A stretch of DNA of 24,046 nt from Fidelibacterota bacterium (GCA_018671635.1 JABHHG010000070.1:1-24046); one strand, 5' to 3'; shown: positions 1 to 8,191, counted from the first letter of the stretch. The notes: generated by a model not told the origin, from the letters alone. Numbers and translations are program-made.

Positions 1-114
1 ATTTTAACCATTGAAAAGTCTTTACGGATTGACCCATCCAGTGATTATTTCATGGATCAAAAAACTAAATTTGTGAACGCAAAAAAGGAAGCACGTAAAT
101 ATGTACCAGCCTAG
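1..114 (+). CDS. C-terminal end of a TPR-like protein (5' truncated)
   Basis: Frame 1 is open from the window edge to a TAG at 112-114 and encodes 37 residues. The start of this segment (ILTIEKSLRIDPSSDYF) resembles the second helix and inter-repeat turn of a tetratricopeptide repeat, where 'A..L.IDP.s..' is usual. The last residues are Lys-rich (NAKKEARKYVPA). The stop lies 14 bases inside the M3 peptidase gene, so the two are probably co-transcribed and translationally coupled. The rest of the gene is outside the window, so a full family assignment is not possible. The overlap and the TPR-like look are seen in the sequence; a protein-interaction or assembly role is inferred. Confidence 0.5.
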   Translation: MLTIEKSLRIDPSSDYFMDQKTKFVNAKKEARKYVPA

Positions 115-1822
115 TAATTTTATACCTAAAGGAACCAAAATCAATTCATGGGATGATTTAAAACCTCATTTTGATGTTCTCATAAATAGAGAGGTTTCAT
201 CACAAGATGATTTGGAAACATTAATTACCCATTATAGTGAACTCATTTCTGTATTTGCAGAAGATTATGCGTGGTCATATATCAATATGTCATGCCATAC
301 TGAGAATGATGACTATGTGAAAACGTATGAAAATTTTGCATCCGTTATTGAGCCTGAGTTTAGTAAATCAGCCAATGCCTTAACCAAAAAAATTACATCT
401 CATCCTCAATTTTCTGAATTAGATTCAACTCGATTTGGACAGCTATCAAAACTATTTACGCGTGAGTTAGAAATGTTTCGTGATGAGAATGTACCCTTGA
501 ATGCAGAATTATCTACCCTTTCATCTCAGTATGATCAAGTAGCAGGTGGACTCACCGCTAACATTGATGGTGAAGATTTACCCATGCCCATGGCAGGTAC
601 ACGATTACTTTCTGCTGACCGTGAAGTACGAAAAAATGCGTGGATAGCCATGCAAGAATCACGATATGCCAAAAAAGAAGAATTTGATACTTTCTATTCT
701 GAAATGGTGAAACTTCGGCACAAGGTGGCTATAAATGCAGGCTATGAAAATTTTAGGGATTATCAACATGATAACCTCCATCGTTTCGATTACACCCCTG
801 CCGATGCAGAGGCCTTTCATGATGCCGTGGAAACATGTGTAAAGCCATTGGCATTGTCGATTCATAAAAAACATTGTGAAAAATTAGGTTTGGATCTATC
901 TGACTATCGCCCTTGGGATGGCTCGGGTGAACCGGAAGGTCAAACTCCACTTAAACCATTTGATGGTGCAGAAGAACTGACGGCTATCGCCATTGATATT
1001 TTCTCAATATTGAAACCTGAATTTGGTGAAAACTTAAAGGCCATGGACAATAGTAATTTATTTGATTTAGACTCTCGTAAAGGTAAGTCTCCCGGTGGTT
1101 ATAATTATCCATTAGAGGTGACAGGAATGCCATTTATTTTTATGAATGCGGCAGGCACTCAACGAGATGTAACCACCATGATGCACGAGGGCGGACATGC
1201 TATGCATACTTTTTTATGCAATGAAGAACCCTTGGTGCAGTATCGTGAAACGCCATCAGAAATGGCAGAAACTGCCAGCATGAGTATGGAGCTCATGACC
1301 AGTCCGTATTGGGATAAATTTTACAATAAAGAAGATCATATTCGGGCACGACGTGAACATTTAGAGGGAATCATTACTTTCTTTCCATGGTGCGCCACTG
1401 TAGATGCCATGCAACATTGGGTCTATTTGAATCCTGAGCATACCACAGCAGAACGAGACAGCCATTTTGTTCAGTTGACCAAACGATTTGGCACCTGTGT
1501 AAATTGGGATGGCTATGAACATTATCAACGAAATGGATGGCAACGGCAGGGGCATATTTTTGGTGTTCCCTTTTACTATATTGAATATGGCATTGCCCAA
1601 TTGGGTGCATTACAAGTTTATCGTAATTTTGTAAAAAATAATGATACTGGATTAGATGGCTATATCAAAGGTTTGAAAATGGGTAATTCAAAACCAATCC
1701 CAGAAGTGTGGGAGAATATGGGCATTAAATTTGATTTTTCTGCAGATACCATCAAAGAACTTATGGAATTTGTACAAGAAGAATTAGATAAATTGGATGT
1801 GGATGTTTGTGTGGCGGGGTAG
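101..1822 (+). CDS. M3 family oligoendopeptidase (PepF-like zinc metallopeptidase)
   Basis: This 573-residue protein has no signal peptide and is probably a cytoplasmic zinc peptidase that trims short peptides. The zinc site is HEGGH at residues 362-366 inside TTMMHEGGHAMHTFL. A second acidic motif, PSEMAETASMSMEL, puts Glu390 28 residues after the first His, close to the 29-residue spacing of the third zinc ligand in M3 enzymes. The C-terminal half carries the family's usual aromatic and Gly-rich segment (HIFGVPFYYIEYGIAQLGA). The length fits the roughly 550-600 residues of the PepF-related M3B group. An AAAGGAAG-type ribosome site precedes the ATG, which overlaps the preceding reading frame by 14 bases. 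Exact substrate size cannot be read from the sequence. The family call is firm; use of the pepF symbol would be less so. Confidence 0.93.
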   Translation: MYQPSNFIPKGTKINSWDDLKPHFDVLINREVSSQDDLETLITHYSELISVFAEDYAWSYINMSCHTENDDYVKTYENFASVIEPEFSKSANALTKKITSHPQFSELDSTRFGQLSKLFTRELEMFRDENVPLNAELSTLSSQYDQVAGGLTANIDGEDLPMPMAGTRLLSADREVRKNAWIAMQESRYAKKEEFDTFYSEMVKLRHKVAINAGYENFRDYQHDNLHRFDYTPADAEAFHDAVETCVKPLALSIHKKHCEKLGLDLSDYRPWDGSGEPEGQTPLKPFDGAEELTAIAIDIFSILKPEFGENLKAMDNSNLFDLDSRKGKSPGGYNYPLEVTGMPFIFMNAAGTQRDVTTMMHEGGHAMHTFLCNEEPLVQYRETPSEMAETASMSMELMTSPYWDKFYNKEDHIRARREHLEGIITFFPWCATVDAMQHWVYLNPEHTTAERDSHFVQLTKRFGTCVNWDGYEHYQRNGWQRQGHIFGVPFYYIEYGIAQLGALQVYRNFVKNNDTGLDGYIKGLKMGNSKPIPEVWENMGIKFDFSADTIKELMEFVQEELDKLDVDVCVAG

Positions 1823-1912
1823 GAATTAGGAAATAGGGATTTGGTGTTAGGTTTTAGGGAATAGGTATTAGGCTCTACCACTGAGTCATTGAGACACAGA
1901 GTTTTTTATTCT

Positions 1913-2008
1913 GTAGAAGACGGCTTTAAATCGTCCCGCAGTTAAAATCGTAGAGGCGTGGTCTTCGCGCCCTATTAATTTTTGTAGGGGAGTACCCATT
2001 TGTGCTCC
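1913..2008. repeat. Three tandem GTAG-headed hairpin units
   Basis: Three units of 23-25 bases start with GTAG at 1913, 1950 and 1984, so the period is 34-37 bases. Each begins GTAG plus purines, has two complementary arms and ends in a C-rich trinucleotide (CCC, CCC, TCC). In unit one GACG (1919-1922) pairs with CGTC (1932-1935). In unit two GGCGTG (1955-1960) pairs with CGCGCC (1966-1971) with one G-U pair. In unit three GGAG (1989-1992) pairs with CTCC (2005-2008). The arms differ between units while pairing is kept, as expected of related palindromic elements rather than simple copies. Confidence 0.55.
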
Positions 2009-2023
2009 AGAAAATATATCATT

Positions 2024-2056
2024 AACCTTTCAAAGGTTTAGAGCCTTTGAAAGGTT
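2024..2056. repeat. Perfect 13-base inverted repeat with 7-base loop
   Basis: AACCTTTCAAAGG (2024-2036) and CCTTTGAAAGGTT (2044-2056) are perfect reverse complements around TTTAGAG. The left arm extended by two bases (AACCTTT-C-AAAGGTT, 2024-2038) is also a palindrome by itself, and so is CCTTT-G-AAAGG (2044-2054). The DNA can therefore form one long hairpin or two small ones. A T run (2068-2073) follows 11 bases after the stem, which is too far for a typical intrinsic terminator. It may still end transcripts from the M3 gene, but the nested palindromes look more like a dispersed repeat. Confidence 0.7.
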
Positions 2057-2149
2057 GTAAAGACACATTTTTTCCCTGTCACCTGTCACCTAATACTAAT
2101 TTTACTATTGCTTTATTCTCAGCCTTAATATTAACCTTAGCCTAGTATC

Positions 2150-2656
2150 ATGATTCATTATTCAAATTTAGAAACTCCTATTGGTCAATTTACGCTTTAT
2201 GCTGTAGAAGATGGTGTGGTTTATATATCATTGCCAGAGAGTGACCCAACGGTAGCTACAAATTGGTGTGAGAAGATATTGGGTGATACTGACGTGGTAG
2301 AATCTGACATGTGGATAGTTCATGCTAAAGCCGAATTAAATGAGTATTTTGCAGGGCAACGTCAATCATTTGAATGTGAGTATTTATTGTTTACCTCCCC
2401 ATTTAGGAAGAAGTCATTAGAGGCGGTGCGACAAATACCCTATGGTGAGAAGCAGTCTTATGCCCAAGTTGCCAATATTGCAGGAAATGCCCATGCCGTT
2501 CGTGCGGCTGGTTCTGCCAATGCTAAGAATCCATTACCCATTTTAATTCCATGTCATCGGGTAATCTCCAGTAATGGTTCGTTGGGTGGTTATGGCGGTG
2601 GACAGGAAATGAAGCAATGGTTATTAGATCATGAACAAACCTATTGTAAGTCATAA
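2150..2656 (+). CDS. ogt: Methylated-DNA--[protein]-cysteine S-methyltransferase (Ogt type)
   Basis: This is a suicide DNA-repair protein that moves alkyl groups from O6-alkylguanine to its own cysteine. The acceptor motif IPCHRV is present with Cys135. The DNA-binding Arg helix reads HAVRAAGSANAKNPLP (115-130), and the Tyr/Lys segment IPYGEKQSYAQVA (96-108) fits the family. An N-terminal ribonuclease-like domain occupies about residues 1-80. The 168-residue length suits the short Ogt class without an Ada regulatory domain. The ATG at 2150 has no obvious Shine-Dalgarno sequence. It sits after the repeat-filled gap and 87 bases ahead of the secreted protease, so it is probably its own transcription unit. 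Confidence 0.95.
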   Translation: MIHYSNLETPIGQFTLYAVEDGVVYISLPESDPTVATNWCEKILGDTDVVESDMWIVHAKAELNEYFAGQRQSFECEYLLFTSPFRKKSLEAVRQIPYGEKQSYAQVANIAGNAHAVRAAGSANAKNPLPILIPCHRVISSNGSLGGYGGGQEMKQWLLDHEQTYCKS

Positions 2657-2743
2657 TTAGGCTTCACTTTTTTATGAAAAAAGTTGTAGTTTTCTCTCGA
2701 TAAAAATCCAATTTTTAAATACAAATATATAAAGGATAGAACA

Positions 2744-5401
2744 ATGGCAGGATATGTTCTCCGAATTATACCACTCATTATCATCAGCATTACCCTTCTC
2801 ATGGCTGACCCCTTCAAACCCTTAGATACAGACTTTTTGAATACCAAAACGTCGAAGAAAAAATCTGATAAACCGGCCGAGAAGAATGGTAAAAAAGATA
2901 AAAGTAAGAAAAAAGCCTTCGATGATGTTATTAAAGATTATGAGAAAATTGAGGGCTTATTTACCTTCTATTGGAGTACCGAAAAGAATAAGGTTTATAT
3001 TTCCATTCCCCCAGAACAATTTGATAAAATATACTTAGCGGGTCTTACGCGCCAATCTGGTGATGGCTATCGGTATGATGGCAGTAGTATGATGGGAGAA
3101 TATCCATTCTTTTTAAAGCGAGTAGGTGAGAAAGTTCAATTAGTAGAAAAGAATGTAAAATTTAGGGCGGATAAAAGTTCAGCTTCTGCAAAAGCAATTG
3201 ATAATTTGATGTCAAATTCCATATTAGCATCCAGTAAAATTGAGGGTGCTCCCCATGAAAAAACCGGGGCGGTATTGGTGCCGGCTGAGAGTTTATTTTT
3301 GCGTGACTTTGCAGGCACAGGAAGTTCAAAACGAGCCACATTCAAACTTGACAAGTCAAATTCTTATTATGAGAGTATTCAGTCATTCCCATATAATTCA
3401 GAAATTGGTGTGGCATTACATTTTACGTCCAGTAGTCCGAAATATACCTTTACCCTTCCCGATTCAAAATCGGCGATCCATCGATATCATATGAGTTGGT
3501 CTGAAATTCCTGATTCTGATTATAAGCCCCGATTGGCGGATGATCGCGTGGGACACTTTTTGACCATGCATCAAGACTATACTAATATTTATCAAGAGTC
3601 GCCGTATGTACGATATGTGAATCGATGGGATTTAGAAAAGTCTGACCCTACCGCAGAATTATCAACACCCAAACAACCCATAGTGTATTGGTTAGAGAAT
3701 ACAATTCCAGAAGAGTTTAGAGGGCCTATTCGAGAGGGCATTTTGGCATGGAATCAAGCCTTTGAAGCCATTGGCTTTAAGGATGCTGTGGTGGCGAAGC
3801 AAATGCCAGATGATGCCACATGGGATCCGGCAGATGTGCGATATTCAACCATTAGATGGATGATTCAACCTGGGTCTGCCTATGCAGTTGGGCCTTCACG
3901 GGCCAATCCATATACGGGCGAATTATATGATGCAGATATTCGATTAAGTGCAGACTTTTTTAGATTTTATTATAATGACTTTTATGAATTTGTTCAACCT
4001 ATTGTGGGGCATACTTTTGAAGATGCTATTGATGCAGAAGATAATCATGACCATCATGAAAATGGTGAATGTAATTATTCCCAGCATTTATCACAGAATA
4101 TTGCCTTCTCATGGAATAGCCTTTTTGCCAAAGATGAATTATCTGATAATAATAAAAAATTAACGATGGAACGCTTTGTACATGATGGGATTGTTGATTT
4201 GGTTCTCCATGAAGTGGGACACACATTGGGGCTTCGACATAATTTTAAAGCCAGTTCAGTTTACACAGTTGAACAATTAAGCGACCCTTCATTTACAGAA
4301 GTACATGGAGTAACTGGTTCAGTAATGGATTATAATGCGTCCAGTTTATTGGATGGTGGACATACCTTTTTCCAAACACACCCTGGCCCCTATGATTATT
4401 GGGCCATTGAATATGCCTATGCTGAATTACCATTTCGTTCCGATTTAACCGAAGCTGAATTTTTACAAAATATTGCCCTCAAATCGTCTGACCCTTATCT
4501 AGTATATGGCACAGATGAAGATACCTTTGGTTCATCAACTCGCAGTATTGATCCGTACACCAGTTCACGAGATTTGAGTGCAGACCCAATTGAGTATTAC
4601 ACAAAACAGTTGGGTTTAGTCCATAGTTTTTGGGATGACCTCCTTTCAAAGTTTGAGAAAGAAGGGGAACGATATCCGCGAATTAGAAATACATTTTCTC
4701 AGGGATTATGGGAGTTCTATGGTGCAGCACGAAATGTATCAAAATTTATTGGCGGCATACAGCATAGTCGTCATCATGTTGGCGAAATGGATAGAAATCC
4801 GTTTGTCGTAATTCCTGCCGATGACCAACGTCGAGCCCTTCAATTTTTAGATGAGCAGATTATGGCCGCGGATGTATTTAGCTTTGATGCGGATTTATTA
4901 AATAAGTTGGCTCCTGAACGTTTAGGTGACTTTCAAGGGTCTATTTGGGATATGAACCGATTGGACTTTCCCATCCATAGTTATATTAAAAGTATTCAGC
5001 GATTGGCAATTTATCGTATTTACCACCCTAATATTATCAATCGTGTACAGGATAATGAACTCAGATTTGGCCGTGGAGAAGATGTATTTACATTGGAAGA
5101 ATTATTTACTCGATCATCAGAAATGGTTTGGCGTGAGTTATATAATGGTGGAGATGTGAATAGTTTTAGGCGAAATCTTCAGACTGAACATGTAAAGGTA
5201 CTTTCAGCCATCATGAAAAATGAGTCTGGGAAATTCCCAAATGATGCCATTGCATTGGCACGGAATGATATGAATATCCTGCATACAAAAATGAAGAAAG
5301 CGTTAGACGATGATAAGGTGGATGAATATACCCATGCCCATTATCAAGATAATGCCAGTCGAATTCAATCAGTGTATAAAGCACGCACAATTTTAAATTA
5401 A
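2744..5401 (+). CDS. Secreted zinc-dependent metalloprotease (DUF5117/DUF4953 type)
   Basis: This 885-residue protein begins with a signal peptide (hydrophobic core IIPLIIISITLLMA, residues 8-21). A Lys-rich linker at about 36-62 comes next, then a beta-rich region resembling the DUF5117 domain of Bacteroidota proteases. The catalytic site is the metzincin motif HEVGHTLGLRH at 489-499 (three His ligands and Glu490), followed by a Met-turn-like SVMDYNAS. The C-terminal part is helical. The family is known as 'zinc-dependent metalloprotease' in Bacteroidota and relatives; substrates are unknown. A His/Asp/Glu-rich insert (about 432-450, DNHDHHENGECNYSQH) sits ahead of the active site and could bind metal. 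An AAAGGA ribosome site is 7-8 bases before the ATG. Expected location is periplasm, outer surface or medium. Family call firm, substrate unknown. Confidence 0.9.
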   Translation: MAGYVLRIIPLIIISITLLMADPFKPLDTDFLNTKTSKKKSDKPAEKNGKKDKSKKKAFDDVIKDYEKIEGLFTFYWSTEKNKVYISIPPEQFDKIYLAGLTRQSGDGYRYDGSSMMGEYPFFLKRVGEKVQLVEKNVKFRADKSSASAKAIDNLMSNSILASSKIEGAPHEKTGAVLVPAESLFLRDFAGTGSSKRATFKLDKSNSYYESIQSFPYNSEIGVALHFTSSSPKYTFTLPDSKSAIHRYHMSWSEIPDSDYKPRLADDRVGHFLTMHQDYTNIYQESPYVRYVNRWDLEKSDPTAELSTPKQPIVYWLENTIPEEFRGPIREGILAWNQAFEAIGFKDAVVAKQMPDDATWDPADVRYSTIRWMIQPGSAYAVGPSRANPYTGELYDADIRLSADFFRFYYNDFYEFVQPIVGHTFEDAIDAEDNHDHHENGECNYSQHLSQNIAFSWNSLFAKDELSDNNKKLTMERFVHDGIVDLVLHEVGHTLGLRHNFKASSVYTVEQLSDPSFTEVHGVTGSVMDYNASSLLDGGHTFFQTHPGPYDYWAIEYAYAELPFRSDLTEAEFLQNIALKSSDPYLVYGTDEDTFGSSTRSIDPYTSSRDLSADPIEYYTKQLGLVHSFWDDLLSKFEKEGERYPRIRNTFSQGLWEFYGAARNVSKFIGGIQHSRHHVGEMDRNPFVVIPADDQRRALQFLDEQIMAADVFSFDADLLNKLAPERLGDFQGSIWDMNRLDFPIHSYIKSIQRLAIYRIYHPNIINRVQDNELRFGRGEDVFTLEELFTRSSEMVWRELYNGGDVNSFRRNLQTEHVKVLSAIMKNESGKFPNDAIALARNDMNILHTKMKKALDDDKVDEYTHAHYQDNASRIQSVYKARTILN

Positions 5402-5408
5402 GGGAATT

Positions 5409-5726
5409 ATGATTATAACCACCACACCTACTATTCAAGGTAAAGAGATTAAAGAATACAAAGGTATTGTTACCGGAGAGGCCATTTTAGGCGCCAATAT
5501 ATTTAAAGACTTATTTGCAGTTTTTAGAGATATTGTGGGTGGACGCTCAAAGGCCTATGAAAAAGAATTGGCGAATGCTCGAACTATTGCGCTGAAAGAG
5601 TTAGAAGAAAATGCCATTAAAATGGGAGCTAATTCTGTAGTGGGCATCGATTTAGACTATGAAACGGTTGGCTCAAAAGGGAGTATGCTCATGGTTTCAG
5701 TAAGTGGTACTGCAGTAGTTATCTAA
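5409..5726 (+). CDS. YbjQ/UPF0145 family protein
   Basis: This 105-residue protein matches the UPF0145 (YbjQ, DUF74) family over its whole length. It shows the N-terminal TTTPTIQGKEIKEYKGIVTG, the central IFKDLFAVFRDIVGGRSKAYE, the helix ARTIALKELEENAIKMGANSVVGIDLDYE and the final VSVSGTAVVI. Members are small soluble proteins that assemble into oligomers; their biochemical job is unknown. The start follows the protease stop by 7 bases with AAGGGA just upstream, so it is probably co-transcribed with that gene. The unit ends at the palindromic terminator 26 bases downstream. The family assignment is very secure, but no function should be claimed. Confidence 0.93.
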   Translation: MIITTTPTIQGKEIKEYKGIVTGEAILGANIFKDLFAVFRDIVGGRSKAYEKELANARTIALKELEENAIKMGANSVVGIDLDYETVGSKGSMLMVSVSGTAVVI

Positions 5727-5751
5727 TTGTTTTGTATTAAATGGTATTTTG

Positions 5752-5776
5752 AAAGGGCTCAATTGAGCCCTTTTTT
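5752..5776 (+). terminator. Palindromic intrinsic terminator between convergent genes
   Basis: AAAGGGCTCAATTGAGCCCTTT (5752-5773) is a perfect 22-base palindrome, giving in RNA a 9-bp stem with an AAUU loop, followed by T residues to 5776. It ends the ybjQ transcript. Its right end contains the stop codon of the opposing M4 protease gene (5775-5777). On the minus strand the stem would be followed by only three T residues, so termination there may be weaker. Confidence 0.88.
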
Positions 5777-7808
5777 AATTCATAATAATATTGACAACAC
5801 CTACGATATCCAAAATATCAATAATACCATCACTGTTAATATCGCCCAAAATGAGTTGAGTGTCGGTGGCATCCCAATTGCCCATTATTATATTAATCAT
5901 GATAATGATATCCTGAATATTAACCACTTGATCATCGTTCACATCACCCGACAAAATGGGTGAACCAATTCCCGTTGATGCCCACGCATTCGAAACCGTT
6001 TGATAGTAGTCCAATCGATTAGGATATAAATCATAACACGCTTGTAGCATTTTTTCACGCCCAATGTCAAAGTCATCTTCTTTGTCGAGATAGAAAGAAT
6101 TCCAAGCAAACCAAATATTTCCCGCCACAATTCGAGATTGCACAATATCATCTTCAAATGGTTCAACAATAATATCATAATGCTCATCCCCTTGAATCAC
6201 CAAATACATGATTTTATTGGGGATGCCCGAATTGGTATGCACACCACCAAAGTCATTACTCCACAGTGGGTTGGGATTATAATCCACAAAATAATAATGA
6301 TTTATATGGTCTGGTTGTTGGTGTGAGGGTGGATGAATAAAACTACGACCACCTTCTCCTGAATATCGTACATCTTCACCTTCGGTCCAATCGCCACCAT
6401 CTTGGTAAACGGCCTCTACAAAATATCCCATTACATCTGAGATTGACTCATTCATTGCCCCTGCTTGATTTCGATAAATGAGGCCAGAGGTATGGGCGGT
6501 GAATCCATGAGAAAATTCATGGGTAACAATATCCTGTGCTGCGCAGAATGGACGATATCCATTTCCACCATAGCCATACGTGAGGATGTCTAATGCAGCA
6601 TTGTAAAAGGCATTTCGTTGGCTAATAGAGGATGTAGAAAAATAGTTAACTACAGAAATCGTTCGTTTTCCCGTTCCGTTTATCCCTGCATAATTATGAT
6701 AATCCCAGAAATAGTCTAATGTCTTTCGTTGATAGTCGTGGGCACTCACTCCCGATTGATGAGAGTTGGTGATATTTACCAATTCGAAATTTGTAGTGGT
6801 GCTATTCACATAGGATAAATCTTCATAGAATCCGCCATAACTATTGAGAGTATAAATAGTACCCAATTCGGGATGGCTTTCATCTACCATGTTATACATC
6901 CCTGTGGAAAGTTGCGAATCATCAATTTCAATCCAGGGGTCATTACAAAATCCATTCCCAACTCCAGGGAATTGCATATACCACTCACTAAAACAATCTC
7001 CATTACAGTCTTCTAATTCTCCGTCAAGGCAATCGCCTTGGGATGCAGTAATGGTACAGCCCCAATAGTTTTGACCATCACAATCACCATAATCAAAACA
7101 AAATTCTTCACAAACTAAATTGGGGGTGGCTATATTTCCAAAAGGTGTAAAGGCTTCACCTTCATAAATATGGAGTAAATCAACGGGTTCATCTAAAAGG
7201 TTTACACCAGAACCAGTGGTGGGGCCTTCGTCGAATGTGAGGGGGAATAGATCAACAATTTCATTGGTATGCGCATCAACTAAATTATTCCGTGATTGTT
7301 CAAAAGAAATAGATTCTATCGAGTAAATTAAATGAGGGGAGTCATTTTTTACATAAATAAGTAGTTCTTTATATTTTAAGTATGACTTTTTAGAAAAAGG
7401 TAATTCATCTTTTAATATAGACATAGCATCCATTTTTGAAAATGATGGTATGGTTGATATATTGATGGATCTCACATTACTTGACAGGGAAGAAATGAGG
7501 CCCTTTTGATTAATATGTACACGAATAGTCTTACCAAATACGGGGATATCATTTTCTGTCTGTTGAAAGACCAAATGCTCAGATTCACCAAATCCATTTA
7601 CTTGTTTTAATAATGGAAATTCATGGGCCGCTTCATGTCCTAATTTAGTTTTGATATCACTCAAATAACCTCGAACCGAGGTTTCGACATCATCTCTAAT
7701 TTCATGCAGATTTCCAGATGAAAACGTGAGTTGACCATTCTCATAGATGGTATTGTTTTGTATTCCAAAAAGGGATGTAGATAAAAGTAAAAATAGAATT
7801 GCTCTCAT
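5775..7808 (-). CDS. Secreted M4 (thermolysin-like) metalloprotease with dockerin-like tail
   Basis: The protein is 677 residues from ATG 7808, chosen because AAAGGAG lies just upstream and MRAILFLLLSTSLFG is a clean signal peptide. A reading from TTG 7838 would run over the end of the upstream gene. An FTP-type inhibitory propeptide spans about 35-190. An inserted segment with eight Cys (233-288) contains a GVGNGFCNDPW run like Lin-12/Notch-type repeats. The catalytic domain has HEFSH at 430-434, the third ligand Glu454 in AMNESISD (24 residues on, as in thermolysin) and the catalytic His524 in GGVHTNSG. The last 57 residues hold two dockerin-like Ca loops, GDVNDDQ and GDINSDG. In organisms without cellulosomes such tails are thought to act in surface attachment or secretion. 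The start lies 11 bases past the VOC stop, implying coupling. Confidence 0.94.
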   Translation of the reverse strand: MRAILFLLLSTSLFGIQNNTIYENGQLTFSSGNLHEIRDDVETSVRGYLSDIKTKLGHEAAHEFPLLKQVNGFGESEHLVFQQTENDIPVFGKTIRVHINQKGLISSLSSNVRSINISTIPSFSKMDAMSILKDELPFSKKSYLKYKELLIYVKNDSPHLIYSIESISFEQSRNNLVDAHTNEIVDLFPLTFDEGPTTGSGVNLLDEPVDLLHIYEGEAFTPFGNIATPNLVCEEFCFDYGDCDGQNYWGCTITASQGDCLDGELEDCNGDCFSEWYMQFPGVGNGFCNDPWIEIDDSQLSTGMYNMVDESHPELGTIYTLNSYGGFYEDLSYVNSTTTNFELVNITNSHQSGVSAHDYQRKTLDYFWDYHNYAGINGTGKRTISVVNYFSTSSISQRNAFYNAALDILTYGYGGNGYRPFCAAQDIVTHEFSHGFTAHTSGLIYRNQAGAMNESISDVMGYFVEAVYQDGGDWTEGEDVRYSGEGGRSFIHPPSHQQPDHINHYYFVDYNPNPLWSNDFGGVHTNSGIPNKIMYLVIQGDEHYDIIVEPFEDDIVQSRIVAGNIWFAWNSFYLDKEDDFDIGREKMLQACYDLYPNRLDYYQTVSNAWASTGIGSPILSGDVNDDQVVNIQDIIIMINIIMGNWDATDTQLILGDINSDGIIDILDIVGVVNIIMN

Positions 7809-7818
7809 TTGTTCTCCT

Positions 7819-8191
7819 TTAATATAAGCAGGCTTCAATGTTATTTCCGTCCAAGTCTAAAATAAATGAAGCATAATAATTTTCGCCATAAGTGGGTCGA
7901 GGTCCAGGTTCTCCATTGCAAATTCCACCCAATTCAATTGCCGTTTGATGAAATAAATTGACAGTTTTTTTTATCTAAAACTTTAAATGCAATATGTACA
8001 TTTGAATTTTCAGGATGCAATCTGTCTTCTTGTACAATTTCGAAACCAGGTTCATTTTTTGGGCCATATCCTCTAAACAGATCATCATCTTTTCCCAAAA
8101 CAATTTTATATCCAATAGTGTGTAGTAGGGAATCATAAAATATTTTACTTTTTGAAATATTTTTAACACGTAGCATAATATGAACAATCAT
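7819..8191 (-). pseudogene. VOC (glyoxalase/dioxygenase-like) gene with a single-base frameshift
   Basis: The open part from ATG 8191 ends early at 7934. The shift falls in a run of eight A on the coding strand (T at 7965-7972). With seven A the frame continues as DKKTVNLFHQTAIELGG and ends at a TAA at 7819-7821, giving a 123-residue protein with a normal VOC end (YYASFILDLDGNNIEACLY). The two halves supply the usual metal ligands His4, His66 and Glu119, so the intact gene should be a functional one-domain VOC protein. Its ATG overlaps the miaA stop as ATGA, and its stop forms part of the M4 protease ribosome site. It may be a real mutation, a sequencing error in a homopolymer, or a gene rescued by slippage on A8. 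Substrate unknown. Confidence 0.85.

Larger units (their letters stand above)
1823..2149. repeat. Non-coding gap made of short repeat fragments
   Basis: No credible gene lies in these 327 bases. The left end is a run of degenerate TTAGG-like words (1822-1872). A 'CACTGAGTCATTGAGACACAGAG'-like stretch follows at about 1879-1901, then three hairpin units at 1913-2008, a strong inverted repeat at 2024-2056, and a direct repeat of CCTGTCA at 2075-2087. The 8-mer GTATTAGG at 1865-1872 returns inverted as CCTAATAC at 2089-2096, so the block of about 232 bases between them has weak terminal inverted repeats. From general experience, words like these occur as dispersed intergenic repeats in many AT-rich environmental bacteria. 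Whether they are repeated in this genome cannot be seen from one window. A short MITE-like or REP-like block is the best guess. Confidence 0.6.

Noticed and set aside
1913..2056. Possible CRISPR array
   Set aside because: Units share only GTAG and hairpin form. There are no identical repeats with equal-length spacers and no cas genes in the window.
2666..2684. Terminator after ogt (ACTTTTTT/AAAAAAGT stem)
   Set aside because: The stem is all A-T except one pair and is not followed by a clean T run, so it is too weak to call in AT-rich DNA.
5775..5945. Cellulosome dockerin
   Set aside because: The tail has dockerin-like Ca loops, but no cohesin or scaffoldin is in the window and the enzyme is a protease. 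A surface or secretion tail is more likely.
5727..5963. 78-residue plus-strand reading frame
   Set aside because: It lies over the terminator and opposite the dockerin-like end of the M4 protease. It is an antisense shadow with biased Ile/Asn codons and no ribosome site.
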